The notes below the pieces were generated by a model. The model made no database searches and was not told the DNA's origin. It worked only from the letters and a program-made list of their open reading frames with translations. This document shows, piece after piece, positions 55,897 through 63,770 of a stretch of DNA of 64,000 nucleotides (its first letter is position 1; the number at the start of each line of letters is the position of its first letter). Both the position numbers and the translations under genes were made by a program. This DNA comes from Rikenellaceae bacterium (lineage in GTDB: Bacteria > Bacteroidota > Bacteroidia > Bacteroidales > Rikenellaceae): positions 53,980 to 117,979 of the forward strand of contig SUZV01000005.1 in NCBI GenBank assembly GCA_015059715.1, given 5' to 3'.

Positions 55897-56592
55897 ATGG
55901 GAAAATACTTCGATATGCTCGCCGAAGATGTGCGTCTAAGGGAGGGGCTTAAGGCTTGTATGAATTGTGGTGTTTGCACGGCGGTATGCCCTGCGGCGGA
56001 GTTCTATAACTATGACCCACGACAGATTGTCGCTATAGTGCAGACACGTGATGATGACGAGATAGAGAGATTGCTAAAGAGTGATGTTATATGGTATTGC
56101 GGTGAGTGTATGTCGTGCCGTCCCCGTTGCCCACGTGGTAATACCCCAGGCTACGTCATACAGGCACTTAGAACCCTGTCGCAGCGTTTAGGCCTCTTTG
56201 TCGAGAGCGAGAAGGGTCGTCAGCAGCTGGCTCTTAAGCGTCTTATCGGGGATAATATACTCCGCACGGGTTACTGCCTAACACCAAAGAATATACGCCC
56301 CGAAATGCACCCCGAACAGGGTAGGGTCTGGGAGTGGATATACGAAAATGATGAGGATGTATATGCACTATTTTCTGATTGCTATGGCAAGGAGGGTGCT
56401 GGTGCGCTGCGCAGGATTGACCAAGAGTCGTTAGACGAGATACATCGCATATTTGAGGTGTCGGGAGGCAAGGCCTTCTACGATAATATCGAGCTTCACT
56501 CCGAGCGCAAGGCGCGGGAGATGGGCTACGAGGGTGCTACAGACGAGTATATGATGGAGACATATACCTACAATTCCGAAAATCACTATTAG
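55897..56592 (+). CDS. HdrC-like iron-sulfur protein
   Basis: 231-residue cytoplasmic electron carrier with two 4Fe-4S sites, CMNCGVCTAVCP and CGECMSCRPRCP, each of the CxxCxxCxxxCP form, spaced as in heterodisulfide reductase subunit C. The ATG at 55897 (MGKYFDML) lies after the TACCTTTG box; an open frame from 55813 starts upstream of it. The C-terminal ~100 residues have no known motif. First gene of a five-gene unit, with a 137-base gap to the next gene in which GCTTTT-AAATTC-AAAAGC is a small hairpin. Confidence 0.83.
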   Translation: MGKYFDMLAEDVRLREGLKACMNCGVCTAVCPAAEFYNYDPRQIVAIVQTRDDDEIERLLKSDVIWYCGECMSCRPRCPRGNTPGYVIQALRTLSQRLGLFVESEKGRQQLALKRLIGDNILRTGYCLTPKNIRPEMHPEQGRVWEWIYENDEDVYALFSDCYGKEGAGALRRIDQESLDEIHRIFEVSGGKAFYDNIELHSERKAREMGYEGATDEYMMETYTYNSENHY

Positions 56593-56729
56593 AGAGTTTA
56601 TAGATTAAGCGAGGTTTTATCGATTAGGTCGCGATAAACAAATTTCAATCAGCTTTTAAATTCAAAAGCGGCCGAAACAGAACCCCTTGACAACGAATAA
56701 TATATTTACTAATTTAGAGAATATCCCGT

Positions 56730-57815
56730 ATGAGAAGAGCATCGTGGCAAGAGTATCAGAAGGAGATAGCCGCCGATAAGTACTACTATGCGCGTAGTTG
56801 CATACGTCAGAACTTCTTCCCTGGCAGCGAAAAGGCCTTCCTCGATATACTTACGAATAATCTCGGCATAGATATATACGATGACCCACTACACACCTCG
56901 TGTACGGGTATCGGCTACCACTCCGATGTGGTGCCTTTGGAGACTATCATGACCGTCGTGGCGCGACAGTTTAGCCTTATGGCTGAGGCTGGCTATGAGA
57001 ACTTTATATCGTCGTGTATCACCTCGTTTGGCATCTACAATGAGGTGTTGGCCACGTGGGAGGAGTTTCCCGAGACCGAGGAGCGCACGCGCCGATATCT
57101 TAGGGAGGCCACAGGGCGCGAGCTTGTCAAGCCACGCTCGATAGCCCATACCTCCGATATCGTATTTTACCATCGTCATGCCATAGCAAATCAGGCTAAG
57201 CGTCGCTTGGTGAATGTACATACGGGCAAGCCGTTAAACGTCGTTGAACACATAGGTTGCCACTATGCCAAGATATTCCCTAAATCGGGAATCGGGGGCT
57301 CGGAGTTCCCATATGTGCTTGCTGGTATGATTGAGGCGTGGGGTGGCAATGTGGTAGACTACCCAGAGCGTCGTCACTGCTGTGGCTTTGGATTTAGAAA
57401 CTACTTGGTGCAGGCCAATCGTGGCTCGTCAATAGCAAATTCGCACAAGAAGCTTGAGAGTATGGCCCCCTATAAGCCCGATTTTATTGTAGCCAACTGC
57501 CCTGGTTGCGCTATGTTCCTCGACAAGTGGCAGTATGCCATTGCCGAGATGGATGGTACGACATACGGTGCCGATGGGCGAGGTATCCCAGTGCTTACCT
57601 ACGAAGAGATGGCCGGTTTAGTGTTAGGCTACGACCCTTGGCAGCTCGGACTACAGATGCATCAGGTAGATGTCGAGCCACTGTTAGATAAGCTCGGTGT
57701 GGAGTATTCGCCCGAGGCAAAATACTTAGGTGAGGAGGGTAAGTTTATAGGTCGCCCTCGTGCCGCTGCGGTAAACTGCGAGGAGCAGCGACGTATTTAC
57801 GAGATAAGAAGATAG
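56730..57815 (+). CDS. HdrB-like protein with CCG iron-sulfur site
   Basis: 361-residue homologue of heterodisulfide reductase subunit B. The C-terminal CCG motif is complete: Cys in HIGCHYAK, the pair in RRHCCGFG and CPGC in VANCPGC. The N-terminal CCG repeat is degenerate (SCTGIGYH and SSCITS only), as in HdrB proteins that carry one noncubane cluster. HdrB holds the disulfide-reducing site in methanogens; here the substrate is unknown, because no coenzyme B/M system is expected. It is 3 bases from the HdrA-like gene. Confidence 0.84.
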   Translation: MRRASWQEYQKEIAADKYYYARSCIRQNFFPGSEKAFLDILTNNLGIDIYDDPLHTSCTGIGYHSDVVPLETIMTVVARQFSLMAEAGYENFISSCITSFGIYNEVLATWEEFPETEERTRRYLREATGRELVKPRSIAHTSDIVFYHRHAIANQAKRRLVNVHTGKPLNVVEHIGCHYAKIFPKSGIGGSEFPYVLAGMIEAWGGNVVDYPERRHCCGFGFRNYLVQANRGSSIANSHKKLESMAPYKPDFIVANCPGCAMFLDKWQYAIAEMDGTTYGADGRGIPVLTYEEMAGLVLGYDPWQLGLQMHQVDVEPLLDKLGVEYSPEAKYLGEEGKFIGRPRAAAVNCEEQRRIYEIRR

Positions 57816-57818
57816 TGT

Positions 57819-58862
57819 ATGGCACATAGAGTAGTGATTGTTGGTGGTGGTGCTGCAGGTATGCAGACCGCATTAGAGCTCAAATCACGAGGCATAGAGC
57901 CTATGATTGTGGAGCGCGATATAGAGCTTGGCGGAAAGGCGCGTGCTTGGCATAAGCTCTTTCCGTCGTTTACGCCGGCGAGTGATATCATGCAGCCGTT
58001 GGCTCAGCGTGTTAAGAGCGAGCGCATACGCTGTTTTTATGGCCAAGAGGTTGTCGATATAGCCTCCGATGGGGTGATGCTACGCTCAGGGGAGCGTATC
58101 CCTGCCGATGCCGTTGTCGTGGCTACGGGGTTTACGCTGTTCGATGCTCATCGTAAGCAGGAGTATGGCTATGGGTTATACGATAACGTGTTGACATCGG
58201 TGGATTTAGAGCGTATGATGAATGGCGGCTGTGTCGCCTTGGCCGACGGCTCGAAGCCGAGGCGCATAGCTATTCTTCACTGCGTAGGCTCGCGCGACGA
58301 GAAGGTATGCCAGAAGCACTGCTCGAAGGTGTGCTGCATAACGGGCGTTAAGCAGGCTATAGAGCTTAAGCAGCTTATCCCCGAGGCCGATGTATTCAAC
58401 TTCTATATGGATATACGAATGTTTGGCCCAGGCTACGAGGAGCTATACCGCGAGGCGCAGGAGAGATATAACGTTCACTTTGTGCGTGGCCGTATATCGG
58501 AGGCTTCGGAGACTATAAATAAGCGTATACAGATTAAGGCCGAGGATACTCTTACGGGTCGTCCTCTGCGTATGACGGTCGATATGTTGGTGCTGTTGGT
58601 AGGTATGAGTGCCAACTATGAGAATGAGGTGCTCGCCAAGAGGGCAGGTCTTGAGCTTGCGCCAAATGGCTATTTCCGCACGGTAGACTCCTTTTTAGGT
58701 GCTGTGCGTAGCCAGCGCGAGGGTATCTTCTTTGCAGGTGCTGCCACAGCCCCCAAGAGCCTTGCCGACACCTTGGCCGAGGCATCGCTTACGGCATCGG
58801 CCGTAGATGATTACCTCAGACGCAGGTTTAACACCGCGTCTACGGAGAGGGCAGAGCTGTAG
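57819..58862 (+). CDS. HdrA-like flavoprotein, short form
   Basis: 347-residue NAD(P)/FAD-type flavoprotein. FAD loop VVIVGGGAAGMQTAL at 5-19, FAD-binding ELGGKARA near 44, VVVATGF near 102, and the HdrA-type cysteine set CVGSRDEKVCQKHCSKVCC at about 149-167. It ends near the second FAD segment (GIFFAGAATAPKSLADTLAEA). It lacks the C-terminal ferredoxin domains of full HdrA (over 600 residues), so those electrons are presumably handled by the 111-residue ferredoxin-like gene downstream. No bifurcation partner (Mvh or FlxABCD) is adjacent. Confidence 0.82.
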   Translation: MAHRVVIVGGGAAGMQTALELKSRGIEPMIVERDIELGGKARAWHKLFPSFTPASDIMQPLAQRVKSERIRCFYGQEVVDIASDGVMLRSGERIPADAVVVATGFTLFDAHRKQEYGYGLYDNVLTSVDLERMMNGGCVALADGSKPRRIAILHCVGSRDEKVCQKHCSKVCCITGVKQAIELKQLIPEADVFNFYMDIRMFGPGYEELYREAQERYNVHFVRGRISEASETINKRIQIKAEDTLTGRPLRMTVDMLVLLVGMSANYENEVLAKRAGLELAPNGYFRTVDSFLGAVRSQREGIFFAGAATAPKSLADTLAEASLTASAVDDYLRRRFNTASTERAEL

Positions 58863-58898
58863 TGACTGCATCGAAGGAATGATTATAGAATAAGAGGT

Positions 58899-59234
58899 AT
58901 GAGTACGCTCAATTTTGGATATGGCATAAATCGAGCACGTGCCATAGATTTGGATACCAATGACTTAGGAAAGAGTAATGCTATAATTGCCGAGATGCCC
59001 GAGTTGCAGACCTGCATAGGTTGTGGCTCGTGTACGGCATCGTGTAGCGCAGGTGCCATCACCAACTTTAACTTTCGTAAGCTCCATACCGCCGTGCGTC
59101 GTGGTGAGTATAAGGGTATTTACGAAGAGCTGAGTAAGTGTATGCTCTGTGGTAAGTGTCAATTGGTCTGCCCCCGAGGTATCAACACTAGAGCGTTGGT
59201 GATGCTTATCAAGCGTAAACTCGGTGATTTCTAA
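58899..59234 (+). CDS. two-cluster ferredoxin-like protein
   Basis: 111 residues with two 4Fe-4S sites: CIGCGSCTASCS near 38 and CMLCGKCQLVCP near 80. The second Cys-Pro is present; the first has Ser in the Pro position. Spacing between clusters resembles HdrC rather than a clostridial ferredoxin. It probably passes electrons between the HdrA-like flavoprotein and the membrane subunit. Confidence 0.8.
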   Translation: MSTLNFGYGINRARAIDLDTNDLGKSNAIIAEMPELQTCIGCGSCTASCSAGAITNFNFRKLHTAVRRGEYKGIYEELSKCMLCGKCQLVCPRGINTRALVMLIKRKLGDF

Positions 59235-59272
59235 TCTCTTGGCTATAAAAGTAGAATAATAATAGGTTGATT

Positions 59273-61066
59273 ATGACATTCTTCGCTCCGTTTACTATAC
59301 CATTTATCGCAGGTACGATATTCCTATTTGCGGTAGTTGCCATAAAGTGGATATTGTGGATTGTTAAGCTGCCAAAGGTCGACAAGCGTCTTATAGCGCA
59401 TAACCTCTTCTCGCTAAGTACGCTTGCAGCTATATGGGAGGTGGTGCGTGAGTCGCTTCTTCATGTCAGGATATTTAGGCGTAACATGCTGCTTGGCTTT
59501 ATGCATATGTCGTTGGCCTTTGGATGGTTTCTGCTTATTGTCGTGGGGTGGATAGAGACCATTGTCTACTTGGGTTTCGAGATGATACCCCTGCAAGGCC
59601 ACGTATTCTTCAAATACTTTATGCCCATAAATGGTATAGAGAGCCACATCCCACTCTTTGAGCAACTTATGGATGCTCTGCTTCTACTGGTGCTTACAGG
59701 CGTGGCATTAGCGTGGTTTAAACGTTTTGGCTCGAAGCGTATGGGTATGCGTCGCGCCACGAAGCATGTGTTGTTCGATAGGGTGGCACTCGGAGCACTA
59801 TGGTTTATATTTCCCCTGCGCCTTGTTGCCGAGAGCCTTACAGCAGCAATATATGGTGGTAATGGCTTTCTCACAGGCTCATTAGGTGGATGGATTGCTG
59901 AGCTGCTTCCTAACGCTGTTGTTGCGGCAATATACGAGCCAGCGTGGTGGTGTTACTCGTCGGCTCTCGCGTTATTCTTCGTCGCTATGCCCTTCTCGCG
60001 ATATATGCACATATTTACCGAGATACCCCTAATCTTCCTGCGTAAGTGGCGACTGCATCCTACTCTTGAGCGTAAGTCATACGACAACTTTGAGGTGGAG
60101 GCCTGCTCGCGATGTGGTATATGTATCGACCCTTGTCAGCTACAGGAGGACCTTGGTATGCACGACACGCAGTCGGTATACTTCCTGCGTGACAGACGCT
60201 ACAATATGTTGTCGCTCAAGGTGGCTAATAACTGTCTTATGTGTGGACGTTGCGAGTCTGTGTGTCCTGTGGGCATAAACCTTACGACGCTACGCATAAA
60301 CTCTCGCGCCAAGCGTCGTAATATACCCCACGAGGGTAGATATCGCTATTTGGTGGATGTAGACCGTAGCTCGGGCAATGGCAAGGTGGGCTACTTTGCT
60401 GGTTGTATGTCGTCGCTCACACCTGGCGTACAACGCTCTATGGAGCTAATATTTAAGTCCGTAGGCGAGGAGGTGTGGTATGCCGATAGGGATGGTGGAG
60501 TCTGTTGTGGTAGACCGCTTATGCTCTCGGGCGAGACAGATGCTGCACGTAAGATGGTGGCCTACAACACCGATCTCTTCCGTCGCCACGAGATAACTAC
60601 GTTAGTCACCTCGTGCCCTATATGCCTTAGGGCGTTTCGTGAAAACTACCACCTCGATGGTATCGAATTGCTCCACCATAGCCAGTATATAGATCGCCTT
60701 ATTGCCGAGGGTCGTCTGAGTGTGTCGGCTGGGGAAGCGAGCTTTAGCTATCATGACCCCTGTGAGCTTGGTCGCGGCTCGAATGTATACGAGGAGCCTC
60801 GCCGTGTTATCTCGGCTATAGGCGAGCTGCGTGAGCCACGTCATAGCCGTCGCGATGCCCTATGCTGTGGCTCGTCGTTGGCCAATACGGTCATCAACGA
60901 TGGCCAGCAGCTGCGTATTGCACAGCGTATGACACAGGAGCTTGTGACAACAGGGTGTGATACTATCGTTACCGCCTGCCCCCTATGTCATAAGGCCATA
61001 GCACGTGCTACGAACCACCCCGTAGCCGATATTGCCGAGGTTGTAGCAGGTAATATTGCTAATTAA
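59273..61066 (+). CDS. membrane fusion: cytochrome-b-like (HdrE/DsrM type) plus HdrD-like Fe-S subunit
   Basis: 597-residue protein. The first ~265 residues hold about six hydrophobic helices with histidines (FMHMSLAFGWFLLI, SRYMHIFTEIP) as expected for a haem-b, quinone-reactive NarI-type domain. Then come two 4Fe-4S sites, CSRCGICIDPC near 281 and CLMCGRCESVCP near 323, and two complete CCG motifs (GCMSS, VCCGRP, CPIC; PCELG, LCCGSS, CPLC). This unites HdrE/DsrM and HdrD/DsrK in one chain. It is predicted to carry electrons between menaquinone and a cytoplasmic disulfide or similar site. The ATG at 59273 is preferred to the TTG six bases earlier. Confidence 0.82.
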   Translation: MTFFAPFTIPFIAGTIFLFAVVAIKWILWIVKLPKVDKRLIAHNLFSLSTLAAIWEVVRESLLHVRIFRRNMLLGFMHMSLAFGWFLLIVVGWIETIVYLGFEMIPLQGHVFFKYFMPINGIESHIPLFEQLMDALLLLVLTGVALAWFKRFGSKRMGMRRATKHVLFDRVALGALWFIFPLRLVAESLTAAIYGGNGFLTGSLGGWIAELLPNAVVAAIYEPAWWCYSSALALFFVAMPFSRYMHIFTEIPLIFLRKWRLHPTLERKSYDNFEVEACSRCGICIDPCQLQEDLGMHDTQSVYFLRDRRYNMLSLKVANNCLMCGRCESVCPVGINLTTLRINSRAKRRNIPHEGRYRYLVDVDRSSGNGKVGYFAGCMSSLTPGVQRSMELIFKSVGEEVWYADRDGGVCCGRPLMLSGETDAARKMVAYNTDLFRRHEITTLVTSCPICLRAFRENYHLDGIELLHHSQYIDRLIAEGRLSVSAGEASFSYHDPCELGRGSNVYEEPRRVISAIGELREPRHSRRDALCCGSSLANTVINDGQQLRIAQRMTQELVTTGCDTIVTACPLCHKAIARATNHPVADIAEVVAGNIAN

Positions 61067-61145
61067 CAGAAAAATGTTAAACAATTGATTTATAAGACGA
61101 TGATATAGGTGTGTGGTGTGTGATGCTAAAATTTTTTAAAAAATA

Positions 61146-61177
61146 TTTGCACATAAATATTATTTGTATTATCTTTG
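61146..61177 (+). promoter_or_regulatory. promoter of the initiator tRNA
   Basis: TTTG (61146-61149), 20 bases, TATCTTTG (61170-61177): the best consensus match in the window, 45 bases before the tRNA. Confidence 0.8.
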
Positions 61178-61222
61178 CAGTCACAAATAAGGCAAATAGA
61201 CTGCGGTCATTTAACGATACAT

Positions 61223-61295
61223 CGCGGGGTAGAGCAGTTGGCAGCTCGTCGGGCTCATAACCCGGAGGTCGGAGGTTCGAGTCCTCCCCCCGCTA
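61223..61295 (+). tRNA. initiator tRNA-fMet (CAT anticodon)
   Basis: 73-base cloverleaf: acceptor CGCGGGG / CCCCGCT, D stem GAGC/GCTC, anticodon arm CGGG-CTCATAA-CCCG, T arm GGAGG-TTCGAGT-CCTCC. Position 1 is C and 72 is T, which do not pair, and the anticodon stem has three G-C pairs; both mark an initiator rather than an elongator. CCA is not encoded. The anticodon is at 61256-61258. Confidence 0.96.
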
Positions 61296-61300
61296 CCTTA

Positions 61301-61329
61301 ACGGACAACTTCGGTTGTCCGTTTTTTTT
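61301..61329 (+). terminator. terminator of the initiator tRNA
   Basis: Perfect 9-base stem ACGGACAAC / GTTGTCCGT with a TTCG tetraloop and eight T: a textbook intrinsic terminator. Confidence 0.95.
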
Positions 61330-61344
61330 GTTGCAAGCGCAGTC
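61314..61344. repeat. direct repeat B, copy 1 (overlaps the tRNA terminator)
   Basis: 31 bases beginning GTTGTCCGTTTTTTTT and ending GCGCAGTC, repeated with one change at 63632-63662. The second copy lacks the left arm of the terminator. Confidence 0.85.
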
Positions 61345-61442
61345 TACTACGTAGCCATCGTGGTATAGTGGTGTGTGGCATTGTGTGCAAGCCCACAACC
61401 TACACCACTACACCACGCCACAAATAGTGGTGCGCTTGCAAC
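61330..61442. repeat. 113-base palindromic element
   Basis: Ends in perfect 12-base inverted repeats GTTGCAAGCGCA and TGCGCTTGCAAC. Inside, CGTGGTATAGTGGTGT pairs with ACACCACTACACCACG. It is unlike the 125-base repeats in sequence. No coding capacity. Confidence 0.8.
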
Positions 61443-61460
61443 TATAAACTATCTGTGGCG

Positions 61461-61497
61461 TAGTGAGCACTGCTCACTAAATAGGTCGGAGGTTGAG
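61461..61497. other. palindrome and degenerate tRNA-fMet fragment
   Basis: TAGTGAGCA-C-TGCTCACTA is a perfect 19-base palindrome. Directly after it AGGTCGGAGGTTGAG (61483-61497) matches the tRNA-fMet T-arm region (61266-61281) with a one-base deletion. A second match, TTCGAGTCCTC, occurs at 61574-61584. Confidence 0.5.
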
Positions 61498-61578
61498 CCG
61501 ATAAGATAGTGATTTATTGCTCGACCTTCGGTCTGCGCTTTTTTTATTAGGTATCGGCTCTACGGCTTCGCCGTTCGA

Positions 61579-61717
61579 GTCCTCAACTATATTTACAATC
61601 CCTCCAAACCTCCCTTTGATAAGGGCTGCTTGTGGCAAGGCACTGCCTTGCATTGCTGCGCAATCGTATATACTCGACGTACTGAATTACACGCTCGAAA
61701 TCCTCAATAAACGAGTT
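61579..61717. repeat. direct repeat A, copy 1
   Basis: 139 bases from GTCCTCAACTATATTTAC to GAGTT, repeated with scattered changes at 63496-63634, same length and orientation. Contains CAAGGCACTGCCTTG. Confidence 0.85.
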
Positions 61718-61921
61718 CGAAATTTCGATGCTGTGTCCTATCATAGAGGAAATCCAAAAGGGGATAGGTCTTTTAATTTTTAACGGACTGATTTTTCAGT
61801 GTCAGTTTTTTACGAAAACAAGCGAAATCCTACATTGAAGACTACAAGGAGGTCGTAATTAAGCTAAAACCTACATGTGTGAAGGTTCATAAAGCTTTTA
61901 AAAGTAAAGTGCTGAAATTTG

Positions 61922-61938
61922 GCACCTTCCAAAGGTGC
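61922..61938. other. small perfect hairpin
   Basis: GCACCTT-CCA-AAGGTGC. The 230 bases from 61718 to 61947 otherwise show nothing I can name. Confidence 0.35.
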
Positions 61939-61947
61939 AATATGAAT

Positions 61948-62004
61948 AAACAAAAGTGGCGTATGAGCGAACTACAAGGTTCACTACATACGCCTCTTTT
62001 GTTT
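61948..62004. terminator. long bidirectional terminator hairpin
   Basis: AAACAAAAGTGGCGTATG pairs with CATACGCCTCTTTTGTTT (one mismatch) around a loop that itself holds GAAC/GTTC. It suits termination of the CsgG-like gene read on the minus strand. Confidence 0.75.
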
Positions 62005-62076
62005 TAGTTAGTTTACACCTAATTCAATATATAAGTTGCTGCGCTATAAGAGAGTAGATATTACACATAAGAATAA

Positions 62077-62949
62077 TTAAAAAGCAGCGACTGCTCGTGC
62101 ATCATAGTTGGCATCCTTACTGTCCCAGCCAACTCCACCAGTCCCTATATCATAACGACCTGCTGGATCAGATTCACCAAAATCGAACGAGGTCCAATGG
62201 CTAATGTAAAGTATTTTTTGACCATCTGCAAAAAATATTGCCTCGTTAACATCGTCAATTACCTCGTGCAATAATTTACACTCTTCTGCATTAGGCAAGC
62301 GCCATCCTTGACCATAAGAGTTTCCCCATTCCATTGCTTTATACCATGTCCCGTAAAAACCATCAAGACTAATAACTCTACCATGTTTTCCATCTGAAGA
62401 AACAACAAACACTACGCCTTTTTTACCATTGACACAGATAACATCACCCACCTTATAAGTTTTAGAAGTCGTATAAGAGGTTGATTGCGAAGTTGGGCTT
62501 ATTGCTATTTGATTAGCAAGACGAGAGGCTAATCCACTCATCATTGTTCGATATGAACTACTGGGGCTCCAAGTTGCTCCGTCTTTTGCTGAAATAGTTC
62601 CTGACTCAACATTGACAACTCGTACATCAACATTATATTGACCCATAACAACATTGACGTCACCAATAACAACATTTGATACATTCAATATTTCACCAAC
62701 ACGCACCATCTGCAATTGTGTCATCTTACCTCGTTGGAAATTCTGTTCATCTATCACACGATCAATACTTGTGCGCTCAACTAAGGTGTATCCTTTAGGA
62801 GAAAAATAGGTATTAAAAATTGCTGAGATACCGTCTACATCTGCCTGCGATACACCTGTGCCTGCATTAAAATCAAGCACCGCTATACGTTGTGCAGATA
62901 CTGATGTTCCCATCATTAAAACGATAAGAAATGATATTATTTTTTTCAT
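62077..62949 (-). CDS. exported CsgG-like protein with C-terminal FISUMP/DUF1566-like domain
   Basis: 290-residue exported protein (signal peptide MKKIISFLIVLMMGTSVSA, cut before QRIAVLD; not a lipoprotein). Residues ~22-150 match the CsgG/LpoB fold: RIAVLDFNAGTGVS, YTLVERTSIDRVIDEQNFQ and VSNVVIGDVNVV. After a Ser/Thr linker, residues ~180-290 resemble DUF1566 or FISUMP (GQGWRLPNAEECKLL, ending ARAVAAF). The fusion suggests a surface assembly or sensing role, but no partner is nearby. ATGs at 62967 and 62949 are both possible; the second starts at the signal peptide. The gene lies within the repeat-rich region, downstream of the candidate RNA. Confidence 0.78.
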   Translation of the reverse strand: MKKIISFLIVLMMGTSVSAQRIAVLDFNAGTGVSQADVDGISAIFNTYFSPKGYTLVERTSIDRVIDEQNFQRGKMTQLQMVRVGEILNVSNVVIGDVNVVMGQYNVDVRVVNVESGTISAKDGATWSPSSSYRTMMSGLASRLANQIAISPTSQSTSYTTSKTYKVGDVICVNGKKGVVFVVSSDGKHGRVISLDGFYGTWYKAMEWGNSYGQGWRLPNAEECKLLHEVIDDVNEAIFFADGQKILYISHWTSFDFGESDPAGRYDIGTGGVGWDSKDANYDARAVAAF

Positions 62950-63016
62950 GTTTTCATGTTTTTTCATTTTGTAACAATCATATAAATCAGTACCAAATAA
63001 CTTGTATAATACGCAC

Positions 63017-63250
63017 AAAAAAAGCGCGGTACTTTTAGTGTATCCGCATTTCGAGGTGTTTGGCGTAACCTACCGACAGAATAACCAAAAGCCCGCGCCG
63101 TTAAGCACGAGCATTTTTGCAGTATTCTTGTCGGTATTCATTAGTCGCCAAACTTTCGAAATGACAGAATAAAGCTAAAACGCTTTTTCAATATGTCTAA
63201 AATGTGCGTATTAAATCATACGCAATGTTTCATAGGCAAAATGTTTAATG
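63017..63250 (-). ncRNA. candidate structured non-coding RNA, about 235 nt, rod-like (possibly 6S-like)
   Basis: Minus-strand transcript expected to start near 63250, seven bases past the box TAACTTTG. Its core folds as one long rod: ATTTCG/CGAAAT, GTTTGGCG/CGCCAAAC, TACCGACA/TGTCGGTA, GAATA/TATTC and an apical 8-base stem GCTCGTGC/GCGCGGGC (two G-U pairs) with loop TTAACG, all nested in order (63048-63162). A 5' hairpin GCGTAT-GATTTA-AATACGC-like lies at 63206-63223. The 3' end is an intrinsic terminator: GCGG-A-TAC / GTACCGC followed by GC and seven T (63017-63047). I know no Rfam family with certainty; a 6S-like RNA is the leading idea, since long rods with internal loops are typical. Confidence 0.68.
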
Positions 63251-63256
63251 TTTCTA

Positions 63257-63286
63257 CAAAGTTAAGTATTTTTTTGAAAAGTTCAA
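63257..63286 (-). promoter_or_regulatory. promoter of the candidate RNA
   Basis: Minus strand TTG (63286-63284), 19 bases, TAACTTTG (63264-63257). Confidence 0.65.
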
Positions 63287-63495
63287 CTAATTGGTGTTAA
63301 TTTAGACTACATAGAAGACTACACGCAAAGAGAAAAATTGAAGTTCAAGAGGTTTTTCATAGAAAAGCCGTTTCATAATCTAATACCCAATACATTGTAA
63401 ATAAACAAATTCGGCGGTGAAATTTAATTCACCGCCGAAAAGGATAGCCCAAATCGGATTTCCTCTTTTTTTATGGTCGCAGGGGGAGGACTGGT

Positions 63496-63634
63496 GTCCT
63501 CAACTATATTTACAATCCCTCCAAACCTCCCTTTGATAAGGGAGGCTTGTGGCAAGGCACTGCCTTGCATTGCTGCGCAATCGTATATACTCGGCGCACT
63601 GAATTACAGGCTTGTAATCTTCAATAAATGAGTT
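63496..63634. repeat. direct repeat A, copy 2
   Basis: 139-base partner of 61579-61717. It runs directly into direct repeat B copy 2. Confidence 0.85.
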
Positions 63635-63662
63635 GTCCGTTTTTTTTGTTGCAAGAGCAGTC
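63632..63662. repeat. direct repeat B, copy 2 (truncated tRNA terminator)
   Basis: GTTGTCCGTTTTTTTT and 15 further bases, one mismatch to 61314-61344. With copy 1 it brackets about 2.3 kb. Confidence 0.85.
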
Positions 63663-63770
63663 GGCTTATTGGTCAAAATAACAAACAAAGCTTGCTAAAG
63701 GGTAGTTTAAGAGTAGTTCGCAGCTAACGCTGCTAAAGGGTAGTAAAAAGAAAAAAGTGCTTGTCCGCAA

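Noticed and set aside
61517..61783. 88-residue open frame
   Set aside because: Runs through direct repeat A, which recurs elsewhere; no promoter or family.
63500..63688. 62-residue minus-strand open frame
   Set aside because: Lies inside direct repeats A and B and has no protein features.
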